A stretch of 18,901 nucleotides of DNA, taken from assembly GCA_023424135.1 (NCBI GenBank), contig JAFAEH010000165.1, forward strand, positions 1-18,901. Direction: 5' to 3'. Numbering within the stretch: position 1 is the stretch's first letter; each line of letters begins with the position of its first letter. A program made the position numbers and the translations under genes. The stretch is from Actinomycetes bacterium (GTDB lineage: Bacteria > Actinomycetota > Actinomycetes > Actinomycetales > Cellulomonadaceae). This document shows, one piece after another, positions 7,171 to 15,318 of this stretch. The notes beneath the pieces were generated by a model that was given only the letters and a program-made list of their open reading frames with translations, ran no database searches and was not told the DNA's origin.

Positions 7171-8190
7171 GTGCGCCCGATCTCCCCGTCGTCCGTCGAG
7201 GCGAGCCCGTCCGCGTCCGCGACGGCCGCGCCCGCGGTGCCCGGTGCCAGCGGGGTGCGTGACGGGGGCGCCGCAGGGACCGGGCGTCCGGACGCGAGCC
7301 GGTGGCGCACCGCGCTCGGCACGGTCGGCGCCTACGTCGCGCTGACCAAGCCGCGCGTGATCGAGCTGCTGCTGATCACGACGATCCCGACGATGTTCCT
7401 CGCGGCCCAGGGCTTCCCGCCGCTCGGCCTGGTCGTGGCGACCCTCGTGGGCGGGGCCGGCGCGGCCGGCGCCGCGAACACGCTCAACCAGTACCTCGAC
7501 CGGGACATCGACGAGGTGATGAACCGCACACGGCGGCGCCCGATCGTGACGGGTCGGGTCACGCCGCGGGCGGCCCTCGTGTTCGCGCTCGTCCTGGGCG
7601 TCGCGTCGCTCGCGTGGCTCTGGTTCGCGGTGAACCCCGCGTCCGCGGTGTTCACGGGCCTGGCGATCCTCATCTACGTCGTCGGCTACACGATGATCCT
7701 CAAGCGGCGCACACCGCAGAACATCGTGTGGGGCGGCGCCGCGGGCTGCATGCCCGTCGTCATCGGCTGGTCGGCCGTGACCGGCGGCGTGTCGTGGGAG
7801 GCGCTGCTGCTGTTCGGCGTCGTGTTCTTCTGGACCCCGCCGCACTACTGGCCGCTGTCGATGAAGTTCCGCCGCGACTACGCGGCCGCCGGGGTCCCGA
7901 TGCTGCCCGTCGTGGCCGCCGACACCCGGGTCGCGCGGCAGATGATCACCTACACGCTCGCGATGATCGCGTGCTCGCTGCTGCTGGTCCCGGTCGGCGG
8001 CATGACGTGGGTGTACGCACTGGTCGCCACGGCGCTGGGGGCCTGGTTCCTGTGGTCGTGCATCGGCCTGCTGCGCCGCGCACGCGACCACAAGGGCCCG
8101 CTGCGCGCGATGAGCGTGTTCCACGCGTCCATCACGTACCTGACCCTGCTGTCCGTCGCCATCGCGGTGGACGTGTTCCTGCCCCTGTGA
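7171..8190 (+). CDS. ctaB: Protoheme IX farnesyltransferase (heme O synthase)
   Basis: Integral membrane UbiA-family prenyltransferase that attaches farnesyl to heme B to make heme O, the precursor of heme A for cytochrome aa3 oxidase. The first allylic diphosphate/Mg motif is clear, NQYLDRDIDEVMNRTRRRP (residues 106-124), as is the second conserved block, FFWTPPHYWPLSMKFRRDY. About eight or nine hydrophobic segments follow a soluble Ala/Ser/Pro-rich N-terminus. The start is uncertain: the GTG at 7171 gives 339 residues with only a weak upstream GGAAA, and another in-frame GTG at 7255 would give 311 residues, closer to the usual length of about 300. It is read away from tkt, an arrangement common in actinobacteria. 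xerD follows after 10 nt. Confidence 0.93.
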   Translation: MRPISPSSVEASPSASATAAPAVPGASGVRDGGAAGTGRPDASRWRTALGTVGAYVALTKPRVIELLLITTIPTMFLAAQGFPPLGLVVATLVGGAGAAGAANTLNQYLDRDIDEVMNRTRRRPIVTGRVTPRAALVFALVLGVASLAWLWFAVNPASAVFTGLAILIYVVGYTMILKRRTPQNIVWGGAAGCMPVVIGWSAVTGGVSWEALLLFGVVFFWTPPHYWPLSMKFRRDYAAAGVPMLPVVAADTRVARQMITYTLAMIACSLLLVPVGGMTWVYALVATALGAWFLWSCIGLLRRARDHKGPLRAMSVFHASITYLTLLSVAIAVDVFLPL

Positions 8191-8200
8191 CGCCCCGGCC

Positions 8201-9133
8201 GTGGCCGACCCGCTGACGTCCGCGCTCGAGGGATACCTCGCGCACCTCGCCGTCGAGCGCGGCCTCGCGGCGCACACGCTCGCCGCCTACCGGCGCGACC
8301 TCACGCGCTACGTCGCGCACCTGCGCAGCGCGGGGCGCACCGCACCCGAGCAGATCACCGAGCGCGACGTCGAGGACTACGTGCTGGTCGTCCGCACCGG
8401 CTCCGATGGGCGCGCCGCGCTGTCCCCGTCGTCGGCCGCCCGCGGAGTCGTCGCGCTGCGGGGCTGGCACCGCTTCCTCGCGCTCGACGGCCTGGCCCCC
8501 ACCGACGCGGCCGCCGACGTCCGCCCACCCGCACAGCCCCGCCGGCTGCCCAAGGCGATCTCCGTCGACGAGGTCGGCCGGCTCATCGACGCCGCAGGCC
8601 TGGGCGAGGGGCCCGTACCCCTGCGCGACCGCGCGCTGCTCGAGCTCGTGTACTCCACGGGGGCGCGCATCTCCGAGGCCGTCGGGCTCGACGTCGACGA
8701 CCTCGACCTCACCGCCGACCGGGCGGCGGTCCGGCTGCTCGGCAAGGGCTCCAAGGAGCGCGTCGTCCCCGTCGGCTCGTACGCCGCGCAGGCCGTCGAG
8801 GCCTACCTCGTGCGGGCCCGCCCCGCGCTGGCGGCCGCGGGTCGGGGGACACCCGCGGTGTTCCTCAACACGCGCGGTGCGCGGCTGAGCCGCCAGTCGG
8901 CCTGGGCGGTCCTGCGCACCGCGGCGACACGCGCCGGGCTCGACGCCGACCACGTGTCCCCGCACACCCTGCGGCACTCGTTCGCCACCCACCTGCTCGC
9001 CGGCGGGGCGGACGTCCGCGTCGTCCAGGAGCTGCTGGGGCACGCGTCCGTCACGACGACGCAGATCTACACGATGGTGACGCCGGACACGCTGCGCGAG
9101 GTCTACGCGGCCAGCCACCCCCGTGCGCTGTGA
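8201..9133 (+). CDS. xerD: Tyrosine recombinase XerD
   Basis: Site-specific tyrosine recombinase, expected to act with XerC at the dif site to resolve chromosome dimers. The 310-residue product has the typical XerC/D length: an N-terminal SAM-like core-binding domain (about 1-100) and a C-terminal catalytic domain. The full catalytic set is visible: Arg156 (TGARISE), Lys182 (LGKGSKE), His255 and Arg258 (HTLRHSFATHLL), His281 (LLGHAS) and the nucleophile Tyr290 (TQIYT). The start is the GTG at 8201; no Shine-Dalgarno is evident in the 10-nt gap after ctaB. The position upstream of parA-scpA-scpB is the usual one for xerD in actinobacteria, which is why I prefer XerD to XerC or a phage integrase. 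Confidence 0.93.
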   Translation: MADPLTSALEGYLAHLAVERGLAAHTLAAYRRDLTRYVAHLRSAGRTAPEQITERDVEDYVLVVRTGSDGRAALSPSSAARGVVALRGWHRFLALDGLAPTDAAADVRPPAQPRRLPKAISVDEVGRLIDAAGLGEGPVPLRDRALLELVYSTGARISEAVGLDVDDLDLTADRAAVRLLGKGSKERVVPVGSYAAQAVEAYLVRARPALAAAGRGTPAVFLNTRGARLSRQSAWAVLRTAATRAGLDADHVSPHTLRHSFATHLLAGGADVRVVQELLGHASVTTTQIYTMVTPDTLREVYAASHPRAL

Positions 9134-9219
9134 GGCCGGCCACGGTCCCCGCACGGCGCGCGCACGGCCGATCCCGGCCTGCCCGGTCTGTCGCACCGTG
9201 CACGAGCGCCGCGCTCCGG

Positions 9220-9225
9220 TAGGTT
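9220..9225 (+). promoter_or_regulatory. Possible -10 element for parA
   Basis: TAGGTT, inside CCGGTAGGTTGTG, fits the actinobacterial TANNNT -10 pattern and lies about 50 nt before the parA start, in the only sizeable gap (141 nt) between ctaB and cmk. No good -35 is seen at 17-18 nt upstream. The rest of this gap shows only GC-rich sequence with weak inverted repeats. Confidence 0.35.
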
Positions 9226-9274
9226 GTGCCGCGAGGTGGGCCCGGACGGGCGACGGGGAGCAGATGGTGAGCCG

Positions 9275-10138
9275 ATGAGCCAGGACACGACCGAGCAGCA
9301 GCTCGACGCGGTGGGGCGTGCCCTGCCCGACTTCCCGGTGCCGGCGCCGCTGACGTCGCACGGCCCCGCGCGCGTGATCGCGATGTGCAACCAGAAGGGC
9401 GGCGTCGGCAAGACGACGACCACCATCAACCTGGCCGCGGCGCTCGCGGAGTACGGCCGCCGCGTGCTCATCGTCGACTTCGACCCCCAGGGGGCCGCGT
9501 CCGTGGGGCTCGGCATCAGCCCGCACGAGCTCGACCGCACGGTCTACAACCTGCTGATGGAGCGCGACGCGTCGATCACCGACGTCCTGCGCCCCACCGC
9601 GGTGCCGGGCCTCGACCTGCTGCCCGCCAACATCGACCTGTCCGCCGCAGAGGTCCAGCTCGTCGGCGAGGTCGCCCGCGAGTCGGTCCTGTCGCGCGTG
9701 CTGCGCCCCGTGATCGACGACTACGACGTCATCTTCGTGGACTGCCAGCCGTCCCTCGGCCTGCTCACGGTGAACGCGCTCACCGCGTCGCACGGCGTGC
9801 TGATCCCGCTGGAGTGCGAGTTCTTCGCACTGCGCGGCGTCGCGCTGCTCATCGAGACGATCGAGAAGGTCCGCGACCGGCTCAACCCGCGCCTCGAGGT
9901 CGACGGGATCCTCGCGACCATGTACGACTCGCGGACCCTGCACGCGCGCGAGGTCGTCGCCCGGGTGAACGAGGCCTTCGGCGACACGCTGCTGCACACG
10001 GTCATCGGACGGACCGTGAAGTTCCCCGACGCGACCGTCGCGGCCGAGCCGATCACGCAGTACGCCCCCACCCACGCGGGCGCCGAGGCCTACCGCCAGC
10101 TCGCGCGTGAGCTCGTGGCGCGTGGCGACGCCGCCTGA
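9275..10138 (+). CDS. parA: ParA-family ATPase (orphan, linked to scpAB)
   Basis: MinD/ParA-type ATPase of the chromosome-partitioning class. The deviant Walker A motif KGGVGKTT is at residues 41-48, followed by VDFDPQGAAS (67-76) and the Walker B strand VIFVDCQPSLGLLTVNAL. The length of 287 residues is typical. The ATG at 9275 follows GGTGA closely; an upstream GTG/ATG extension only adds leader sequence. No parB lies next to it; the gene precedes scpA, as in many actinobacteria, so it is probably the scpAB-linked paralogue and not the oriC-proximal ParA. It probably works in nucleoid organisation or segregation, but the partner protein cannot be told from here. Its 3' end overlaps scpA. Confidence 0.93.
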   Translation: MSQDTTEQQLDAVGRALPDFPVPAPLTSHGPARVIAMCNQKGGVGKTTTTINLAAALAEYGRRVLIVDFDPQGAASVGLGISPHELDRTVYNLLMERDASITDVLRPTAVPGLDLLPANIDLSAAEVQLVGEVARESVLSRVLRPVIDDYDVIFVDCQPSLGLLTVNALTASHGVLIPLECEFFALRGVALLIETIEKVRDRLNPRLEVDGILATMYDSRTLHAREVVARVNEAFGDTLLHTVIGRTVKFPDATVAAEPITQYAPTHAGAEAYRQLARELVARGDAA

Positions 10139-11150
10139 CGGCGCGCCCGGCACGCAGGACGTCACCGACCGCCCCGGCGCGCCGGACGCCCCGGCCGCGC
10201 AGCGCCCCGCCCCGCAGCACAGCGCCCCGCAGGACCCCGCACCCGACGGTGACCAGCAGCCGGAGCACGGGGCACCGGCACCCGCGGGCGCCTCGGGCTT
10301 CGAGGTGCATCTCGAGGTCTTCACCGGCCCGTTCGACCTGCTGCTCGGGCTGATCGCCAAGCACAAGCTCGACATCACCGAGATCGCGCTCGCCCAGGTC
10401 ACCGACGAGTTCATCGCGCACATCCGCACCGCCGAGCGCGCCGCCGCGGCCGGCGGCAAGGACTGGGACCTGTCGCAGGCCAGCGAGTTCCTCGTCGTCG
10501 CCGCGACCCTGCTGGACCTCAAGGCCGCGCGCCTGCTGCCGTCCGCGGACGTCGAGGACGCCGAGGACCTCGAGCTGCTCGAGGCGCGAGACCTGCTGTT
10601 CGCACGCCTGCTGCAGTACCGCGCGTACAAGCAGGTCGCCACCGACCTCGGGACCGCGCTCGAGGCAGGCTCGCGCCGCTTCGCGCGCGCCGTCGAGCTC
10701 GAGCCGCACCTGGCCGCCCTGCTCCCCGAGCTCGTCTGGCAGATGGGCCCCGAACGCATCGCCGAGCTCGCCGCGCGCGCACTGGCCCCCAAGCCGCCAC
10801 CGCCCGGCGTCGACATCAGCCACCTGCACGCACCCGTCGTCAGCGTGCGCGAGCAGGCCGCCGTCCTCGTCGACCGGCTGCGCCACCACGGGGCGTCGAC
10901 GTTCCGCACCCTGACCGCCGACGCGGGCGAACCCGTCGTCGTGGTCGTGCGCTTCCTCGCGCTGCTCGAGCTGTTCCGCGAGGGTGCGGTCGCCTTCGAC
11001 CAGGTGGTACCCCTGGGGGAGCTGACGGTCCGCTGGACGGGCAGCGACGACGGCGAGGTGACGGTGTCGGACGACTTCGACCGCGAGGCGGGCGAGGTCC
11101 CGCCGACGCAGGACGTGGACGTGCCGGACGAGCAGGAGGACGAGGCATGA
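10122..11150 (+). CDS. scpA: Segregation and condensation protein A (kleisin)
   Basis: Kleisin subunit that bridges the Smc dimer and recruits ScpB in the bacterial condensin complex. The conserved N-terminal Smc-binding region starts at about residue 60 (FEVHLEVFTGPFDLLLGLIAKH). The middle contains ASEFLVVAATLLDLKAARLLP, and the C-terminal winged-helix part reads VVVRFLALLELFREGAVAFDQ. About 58 Pro/Ala/Gln-rich residues precede the domain, and an acidic tail (DVDVPDEQEDEA) ends it. The start is ambiguous: GTG at 10122 (overlapping parA by 17 nt) or GTG at 10107. I chose 10122 because GTGAG at 10107-10111 could then serve as the ribosome site. The stop overlaps scpB by 4 nt. Confidence 0.94.
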   Translation: MATPPDGAPGTQDVTDRPGAPDAPAAQRPAPQHSAPQDPAPDGDQQPEHGAPAPAGASGFEVHLEVFTGPFDLLLGLIAKHKLDITEIALAQVTDEFIAHIRTAERAAAAGGKDWDLSQASEFLVVAATLLDLKAARLLPSADVEDAEDLELLEARDLLFARLLQYRAYKQVATDLGTALEAGSRRFARAVELEPHLAALLPELVWQMGPERIAELAARALAPKPPPPGVDISHLHAPVVSVREQAAVLVDRLRHHGASTFRTLTADAGEPVVVVVRFLALLELFREGAVAFDQVVPLGELTVRWTGSDDGEVTVSDDFDREAGEVPPTQDVDVPDEQEDEA

Positions 11151-11869
11151 GCCAGGACGGCACGCACCACGACGGCACGAGCCCCGACCCCGACGCAGCG
11201 CAGGACCAGGTGCGGCACCCGGCGACGGACGACCCGCACGACGACCCTCAGGACGCCGGACCCGACGAGCTCGCGTTCGACGTCGACACGCTGCCCGGCG
11301 GCGCGCTCGCCGCGCTCGAGGCCGTGCTGATGGTCGCCGACGAGCCCGTCCCGCCCGTGCGCCTGGCCACGGCGCTCGCGCTGCCCACCGCCCGCGTCGA
11401 GGAGCTCCTCGACGCGCTCGCGGCCGAGTACCGCGGCGATCACGGTGCACGCCCCCGAGGCTTCGAGCTGCGCCGCGCCGGCGACGGGTGGCGCATCTAC
11501 TCCGCACCCGCCTACGGCGACGTCGTCGGCCGGTTCGTCGTCGACGGGCAGACCGCGCGCCTCACGCAGGCCGCGCTCGAGACCCTCGCCGTCGTCGCGT
11601 ACCGCCAGCCCGTCAGCCGCGGGCAGGTCTCGGCCGTGCGCGGCGTCAACGTCGACGGCGTCATGCGCACCCTGACGACCCGTGGACTGGTCGCCGAGGT
11701 CGGGCAGGACACGAGCAGCGGTGCGGTCCTGTACGGGACCACGGGATACTTCCTGGAGCGGATGGGACTGTCGAGCCTCGACGAGCTGCCCCCGCTGGCC
11801 CCCTACCTGCCGGACATCGACACCCTCGACGGGGTCGACCAGGCAGACGGACGAGAGGACGGACGATGA
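11147..11869 (+). CDS. scpB: Segregation and condensation protein B
   Basis: Winged-helix dimer that binds the ScpA kleisin in the Smc-ScpAB complex. The 240-residue product has an N-terminal His/Asp-rich low-complexity stretch (about 45 residues). The ScpB domain follows: LPGGALAALEAVLMVADEP, then the diagnostic TQAALETLAVVAYRQPVSR and VRGVNVDGVMRTL, ending in TSSGAVLYGTTGYFLERMGL. The ATG at 11147 overlaps the scpA stop (ATGA) and has a perfect AGGAGG at 11134-11139, seven nt upstream, the strongest ribosome site in the window. The stop overlaps rluB by 4 nt. Confidence 0.95.
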   Translation: MSQDGTHHDGTSPDPDAAQDQVRHPATDDPHDDPQDAGPDELAFDVDTLPGGALAALEAVLMVADEPVPPVRLATALALPTARVEELLDALAAEYRGDHGARPRGFELRRAGDGWRIYSAPAYGDVVGRFVVDGQTARLTQAALETLAVVAYRQPVSRGQVSAVRGVNVDGVMRTLTTRGLVAEVGQDTSSGAVLYGTTGYFLERMGLSSLDELPPLAPYLPDIDTLDGVDQADGREDGR

Positions 11870-12738
11870 GCGGCACGGGAGCGCGCGGCCACCGCGGCGG
11901 CGGGCGCGCAGCAGGCGGTGGACGACCCGCACGGGGCGCACGCCCCACGGGCGGTGCACGTCGACCCCAGCGGCGCCCCGCGCCGGCGGTCGAGCCGGTC
12001 GACGTCCACGACCCCGACGGCGTGCGCCTGCAGAAGGTCCTCGCGTCCGCCGGCCTCGGCTCGCGCCGCGCGTGCGAGGACCTCATCGCCGCCGGCCGCG
12101 TCACCGTCGAGGGGCAGGTCGTCACCGAGCTCGGCGTGCGCGTCGACCCCCGCACCGCCGTCATCCACCTCGACGGCATGCGCGTGCAGCTCGACGGGTC
12201 GCTGATCACGATCGCCCTGAACAAGCCCAAGGGCGTCGTGTCCACCATGCACGACCCCGAGGGCCGGCCCTCGCTCGCGCAGTTCGTCGCGAACCGCGAG
12301 GAGCGCCTGTTCCACGTCGGACGCCTCGACGCGGACTCCGAGGGCCTGATCCTGCTCACCAACGACGGCGACCTCGCCAACCGGCTCGCGCACCCCTCGC
12401 ACGGCGTCCTGAAGACCTACCTCGCCGAGGTCCAGGGCCGGGCCCGCGAGTCCCTGACCGCACGGCTCAAGGCCGGCGTCGAGCTCGAGGACGGACCCGT
12501 GAGCGTCGACGCCTTCCGGATCGTGCAGGTCGCCAGCCACGCGAGCCTCGTCGAGGTCGTGCTCCACGAGGGCCGCAACCGCGTGGTGCGACGCCTCCTC
12601 GAGGAGGTCGGGCACCCCGTCACCAAGCTCGTGCGCACCCGCATCGGACCCATCCGCCTCGGCGACCTGCGCCCCGGGCGCACGCGCGTGCTCTCCCAGA
12701 CGGAGGTCGGCACGCTCATGACGGCGGTGGGCATGTGA
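11866..12738 (+). CDS. rluB: 23S rRNA pseudouridine synthase, RluB/RsuA family
   Basis: Isomerises uridine to pseudouridine in rRNA; by family and context most likely 23S rRNA position 2605 (E. coli numbering). An S4 RNA-binding domain covers about residues 53-100 (RLQKVLASAGLGSRRACEDLI). The catalytic domain carries GRLDADSEGLILLTNDG, with Asp155 as the expected nucleophile, and LVEVVLHEGRNRVVRRLLE near the C-terminus. The first 45 residues are a basic Gly/Arg-rich tail, a common RNA-binding extension. The ATG at 11866 overlaps the scpB stop and follows GAGAGG with a 7-nt spacer. The exact rRNA target is inferred from the family. The 3' end overlaps tyrA. Confidence 0.93.
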   Translation: MSGTGARGHRGGGRAAGGGRPARGARPTGGARRPQRRPAPAVEPVDVHDPDGVRLQKVLASAGLGSRRACEDLIAAGRVTVEGQVVTELGVRVDPRTAVIHLDGMRVQLDGSLITIALNKPKGVVSTMHDPEGRPSLAQFVANREERLFHVGRLDADSEGLILLTNDGDLANRLAHPSHGVLKTYLAEVQGRARESLTARLKAGVELEDGPVSVDAFRIVQVASHASLVEVVLHEGRNRVVRRLLEEVGHPVTKLVRTRIGPIRLGDLRPGRTRVLSQTEVGTLMTAVGM

Positions 12739-13844
12739 ACGTCGCGACCACCGGCCCGGTGCGCATCGTCGGCACCGGGCTGCTCGGCGCGTCCGTCGGC
12801 CTCGCGCTGCACCGGCACGGGGTCGACGTCCAGCTCGAGGACCCCTCGCGCACCGCGCTCGCCCTCGCACGCGACATCGGCGCGGGCGCACCCGTCACGG
12901 CGTCGTCGCCCGAGCCCGTGCTCGTCGTCGTCGCCGCACCGCCCGACGTCACCGCCGACGTCGTCGCGGCCGCGCTCGCGGACCACCCGCGGGCCGTCGT
13001 CACGGACGTCGCCAGCGTCAAGGGGTACGTGCTGCGCGAGCTGCGCGCCGCGGGCGCGGACCTGAGCCGGTACGTCGGCTCGCACCCGATGGCGGGGCGC
13101 GAGCGCTCGGGCCCGTCGGCAGCCGTCCCCGACCTGTTCCTGGGACGCCCGTGGGTCCTGACCGACTCGGGATCCTCGCGCGACGACGCCCTGCTGACCG
13201 TGCGGCACCTGGCCGTGGACCTGGGCGCCGTTCCGGTCGTCATGGACGCCGACGAGCACGACCGTGCCGTGGCCGCCGTCTCGCACGCCCCGCAGCTCGC
13301 GTCGTCCCTGGTCGCGGCACGCCTGCGCACGCTCGACGACGCGGCGCTCGGCCTGGCCGGGCAGGGCCTGCGGGACGTGACGCGCCTCGCGGCGTCCGAC
13401 CCCGCGCTGTGGACGTCGATCCTCGCGGCGAACGCCGCCGCGGTGCGTGACGTCCTGGTCGCGCTGCGCGAGGACCTCGACGTCCTCGTGGGGGCGCTGG
13501 ACCTCGCGGCGGAGGCCCACGGGCCCGAGGACGTCGAGCTCGGTGCGCTCGCGGCGATCGCGCGGGCGGTCGGCGACGGGAACGCCGGGGCCGCGCGCAT
13601 CCCGGGCAAGCACGGCGGTGCGCACAAGCAGTACGCGGTGGTGACGGTCCTGGTCCCGGACCGGCCGGGCGAGCTGGCGCGACTCATGGGTGACGTGGGC
13701 GACGCGGGCGTCAACATCGAGGACCTGCACCTGGAGCACGCGGCCGGACGCCCGGTCGGCATGACGTCGATCTCGGTGCTGCCCGCGCGTGCCGAGCACC
13801 TGGAGACCGAGCTGACCGCTCGGGGATGGAGGCTGGTGAGGTGA
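12735..13844 (+). CDS. tyrA: Prephenate dehydrogenase with C-terminal ACT domain
   Basis: Converts prephenate to 4-hydroxyphenylpyruvate using NAD(P)+, the committed step to tyrosine. The 369-residue product has a nucleotide-binding GTGLLGAS (residues 13-20), SHPMAGRERSG (116-126) with the conserved substrate-site His, and SHAPQ (183-187). An ACT-type domain (about 301-369, VVTVLVPDRPGELARLM) suggests feedback control by tyrosine. The frame is open far upstream; the GTG at 12735 is chosen because it overlaps the rluB stop (GTGA) and gives the proper nucleotide-binding N-terminus. No strong ribosome site precedes it, so it probably depends on translational coupling. An amino acid enzyme in a chromosome/ribosome cluster is notable, though this order recurs in Micrococcales. 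Confidence 0.93.
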   Translation: MNVATTGPVRIVGTGLLGASVGLALHRHGVDVQLEDPSRTALALARDIGAGAPVTASSPEPVLVVVAAPPDVTADVVAAALADHPRAVVTDVASVKGYVLRELRAAGADLSRYVGSHPMAGRERSGPSAAVPDLFLGRPWVLTDSGSSRDDALLTVRHLAVDLGAVPVVMDADEHDRAVAAVSHAPQLASSLVAARLRTLDDAALGLAGQGLRDVTRLAASDPALWTSILAANAAAVRDVLVALREDLDVLVGALDLAAEAHGPEDVELGALAAIARAVGDGNAGAARIPGKHGGAHKQYAVVTVLVPDRPGELARLMGDVGDAGVNIEDLHLEHAAGRPVGMTSISVLPARAEHLETELTARGWRLVR

Positions 13845-14542
13845 GCACCGTCGTCGCGATCGACGGACCGTCGGGGTCGGGCAAGTCGAGCGTGTCGCGC
13901 GGGGTCGCGCGACGCCTGGGCCTGGCGTACCTGGACACGGGGGCGATGTACCGGGCCGCCACGTGGTGGTGCCTCGACCAGGGCGTGCCGCTCACCGACT
14001 CGGCCGCGGTCGCGCAGGCCGTGCGGGCGCTGCCGCTGCGGATGGGGCTCGACCCGGCCGCGCCGGGCGTGAGCGTGGACGGGCGCGACGTCGGTGCGGC
14101 GATCCGCACGACCGAGATCTCGTCGCGGGTCAGCCTGGTGGCGACCAACCTCGAGGCGCGTGCCGAGCTCGGGCGGCGCCAGCGTGAGGTCATCGAGGAC
14201 GAGCGCACCGGCGGCTGGTCCGCGGGCTGCGGCGTCGTCGCCGAGGGGCGGGACATCACGACGGTCGTCGCACCCGACGCGGACGTGCGCGTCCTGCTGA
14301 CGGCCGACGAGGCCGCGCGCCTGGCGCGCCGCGCCCGCGAGGTGCACGGCTCGGACGACGCGGCCGCGATCGCCGCGACGCGCGACCAGGTCGTGCGCCG
14401 CGACGCGGACGACTCGACGGTCGTGCAGTTCCAGGTCGCGGCCGACGGTGTGACGACGGTCGACTCCTCCGACCTGGACCTGGAGCAGACCGTCGACGCG
14501 GTGCTCGGCGTCGTCGAGCGCACGCTCGCCGCACGGGCCTGA
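13841..14542 (+). CDS. cmk: (d)CMP kinase
   Basis: Phosphorylates CMP and dCMP to the diphosphates with ATP, feeding pyrimidine nucleotides to RNA, DNA and CDP-lipid synthesis. The product has 233 residues, normal for Cmk. The P-loop GPSGSGKSS is at residues 9-17, followed by AYLDTGAMYRA (29-39), then VDGRDVGAAIRT and VVAEGRDITTVV. I chose the GTG at 13841 over the ATG at 13826 because it overlaps the tyrA stop by 4 nt (GTGA) and has GGAGG (13828-13832) eight nt upstream. It precedes plsC by 8 nt; cmk upstream of der is a widely conserved pairing. Confidence 0.96.
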   Translation: MSTVVAIDGPSGSGKSSVSRGVARRLGLAYLDTGAMYRAATWWCLDQGVPLTDSAAVAQAVRALPLRMGLDPAAPGVSVDGRDVGAAIRTTEISSRVSLVATNLEARAELGRRQREVIEDERTGGWSAGCGVVAEGRDITTVVAPDADVRVLLTADEAARLARRAREVHGSDDAAAIAATRDQVVRRDADDSTVVQFQVAADGVTTVDSSDLDLEQTVDAVLGVVERTLAARA

Positions 14543-14550
14543 GGCGCGCG

Positions 14551-15237
14551 GTGGCCGCGGCACGCGCCCCGCACGTCCCGTCACCCGCGGGGCCCGCGTG
14601 GGCACGCTGGGTCGGGCGGTTCCTTGCGCGCGTCGTGTGGGACACCCACACCACGGGTGCCGAGCACGTGCCGCGCACGGGCCCGGTCGTGCTCGCCGCG
14701 AACCACGTGACGCTGCTCGACGGGCCGCTGCTCATCGGCGTCGCACCGCGTCCGCTGCACATCCTGGTCAAGCAGGAGCTGTTCCGCGGGCCGGTCGGTC
14801 TGGTGCTGCGCGCCGCGGGCCAGATCCCCGTCGACCGGGCCCTCGGCCGACCCGCGCTGCAGGCCGGGCTCGGGGTGCTGCGCCGCGGCGGGGCCGTGGG
14901 GATCTTCCCCGAGGGGACGCGCGGACGCGGCACGGCGCAGCAGGTGCGCGCAGGTGCCGCCTGGCTCGCCGTGCACGGCGGCGCGCCCGTCGTGCCGGTC
15001 GCGATCCTCGGGACGCGCCTGACGGGGGAGTCGGTGCACGGGCTGCCGCGCCTGCGCCGTGACCTCGTCGTCGAGTACGGCCCGCCCGTGGACGTCAGCG
15101 GCGAGGGCCTGTCCCGGCGCGAGGCGATCGACCGGGCGGGCCGGCTGGTGCAGGCGGCGATGAGCGCGCTCGTCGTCGCGGCGCAGGAACGCTCCGGGGT
15201 GGCGCTGCCCGCGGACGACCCGCGCTCGACCGCCTGA
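14551..15237 (+). CDS. plsC: 1-acylglycerol-3-phosphate O-acyltransferase (PlsC family)
   Basis: Membrane-associated acyltransferase expected to convert lysophosphatidate to phosphatidate in phospholipid synthesis. The 228-residue product carries motif I NHVTLLD (residues 51-57, catalytic His52 and Asp57), a QIPVDR block (91-96), motif III FPEGTR (119-124) and motif IV-like VPVAILGT. The start is the GTG at 14551 with GAGG (14541-14544) upstream. It sits 8 nt after cmk, in the same transcription unit. Substrate specificity is inferred from the family; an acyltransferase acting on another acyl acceptor cannot be excluded. Confidence 0.88.
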   Translation: MAAARAPHVPSPAGPAWARWVGRFLARVVWDTHTTGAEHVPRTGPVVLAANHVTLLDGPLLIGVAPRPLHILVKQELFRGPVGLVLRAAGQIPVDRALGRPALQAGLGVLRRGGAVGIFPEGTRGRGTAQQVRAGAAWLAVHGGAPVVPVAILGTRLTGESVHGLPRLRRDLVVEYGPPVDVSGEGLSRREAIDRAGRLVQAAMSALVVAAQERSGVALPADDPRSTA

Positions 15238-15304
15238 CGGCGCGCCGCCGGGCCGCCCGCCCGCCCGTCGCAGGGCGTGTGGGCGTCGGGGTCCGCCGGG
15301 CAGG

Positions 15305-15318
15305 GGACAATGGACGCA
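15305..15318 (+). promoter_or_regulatory. Candidate leaderless promoter of der
   Basis: GACAAT (15306-15311) lies exactly 6 nt before the der ATG (15318). In actinobacteria a -10 hexamer six or seven nt before the start codon is the hallmark of leaderless mRNAs, whose first base is the A of ATG. No good -35 is visible. The competing reading is that AGGGGA (15302-15307) is a ribosome site, with a rather long 10-nt spacer. The 80-nt gap upstream also has a weak 5-bp hairpin at 15262-15277. Confidence 0.45.

Noticed and set aside
8201..9133. Phage or integron integrase
   Set aside because: Length, catalytic set and the scpAB-linked location fit housekeeping XerD; there is no attachment site, tRNA gene or phage gene nearby.
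9134..9219. Terminator-like arms AGGCCGG (9133-9139) and CCGGCCT (9174-9180) after xerD
   Set aside because: Seven-bp arms separated by 34 nt in GC-rich sequence with no T-run are too weak to call.
8132..11959. Very long open frame of 1275 codons on the minus strand opposite xerD, parA, scpA and scpB
   Set aside because: It is antisense to four well-supported genes, its translation is low-complexity Arg/Gly/Ala/Val-rich with no recognisable domain, and such frames are expected from strong third-position GC bias.
15238..15247. Perfect 10-bp palindrome CGGCGCGCCG after plsC
   Set aside because: It has no loop, consists only of G and C, and is expected by chance in sequence this GC-rich.
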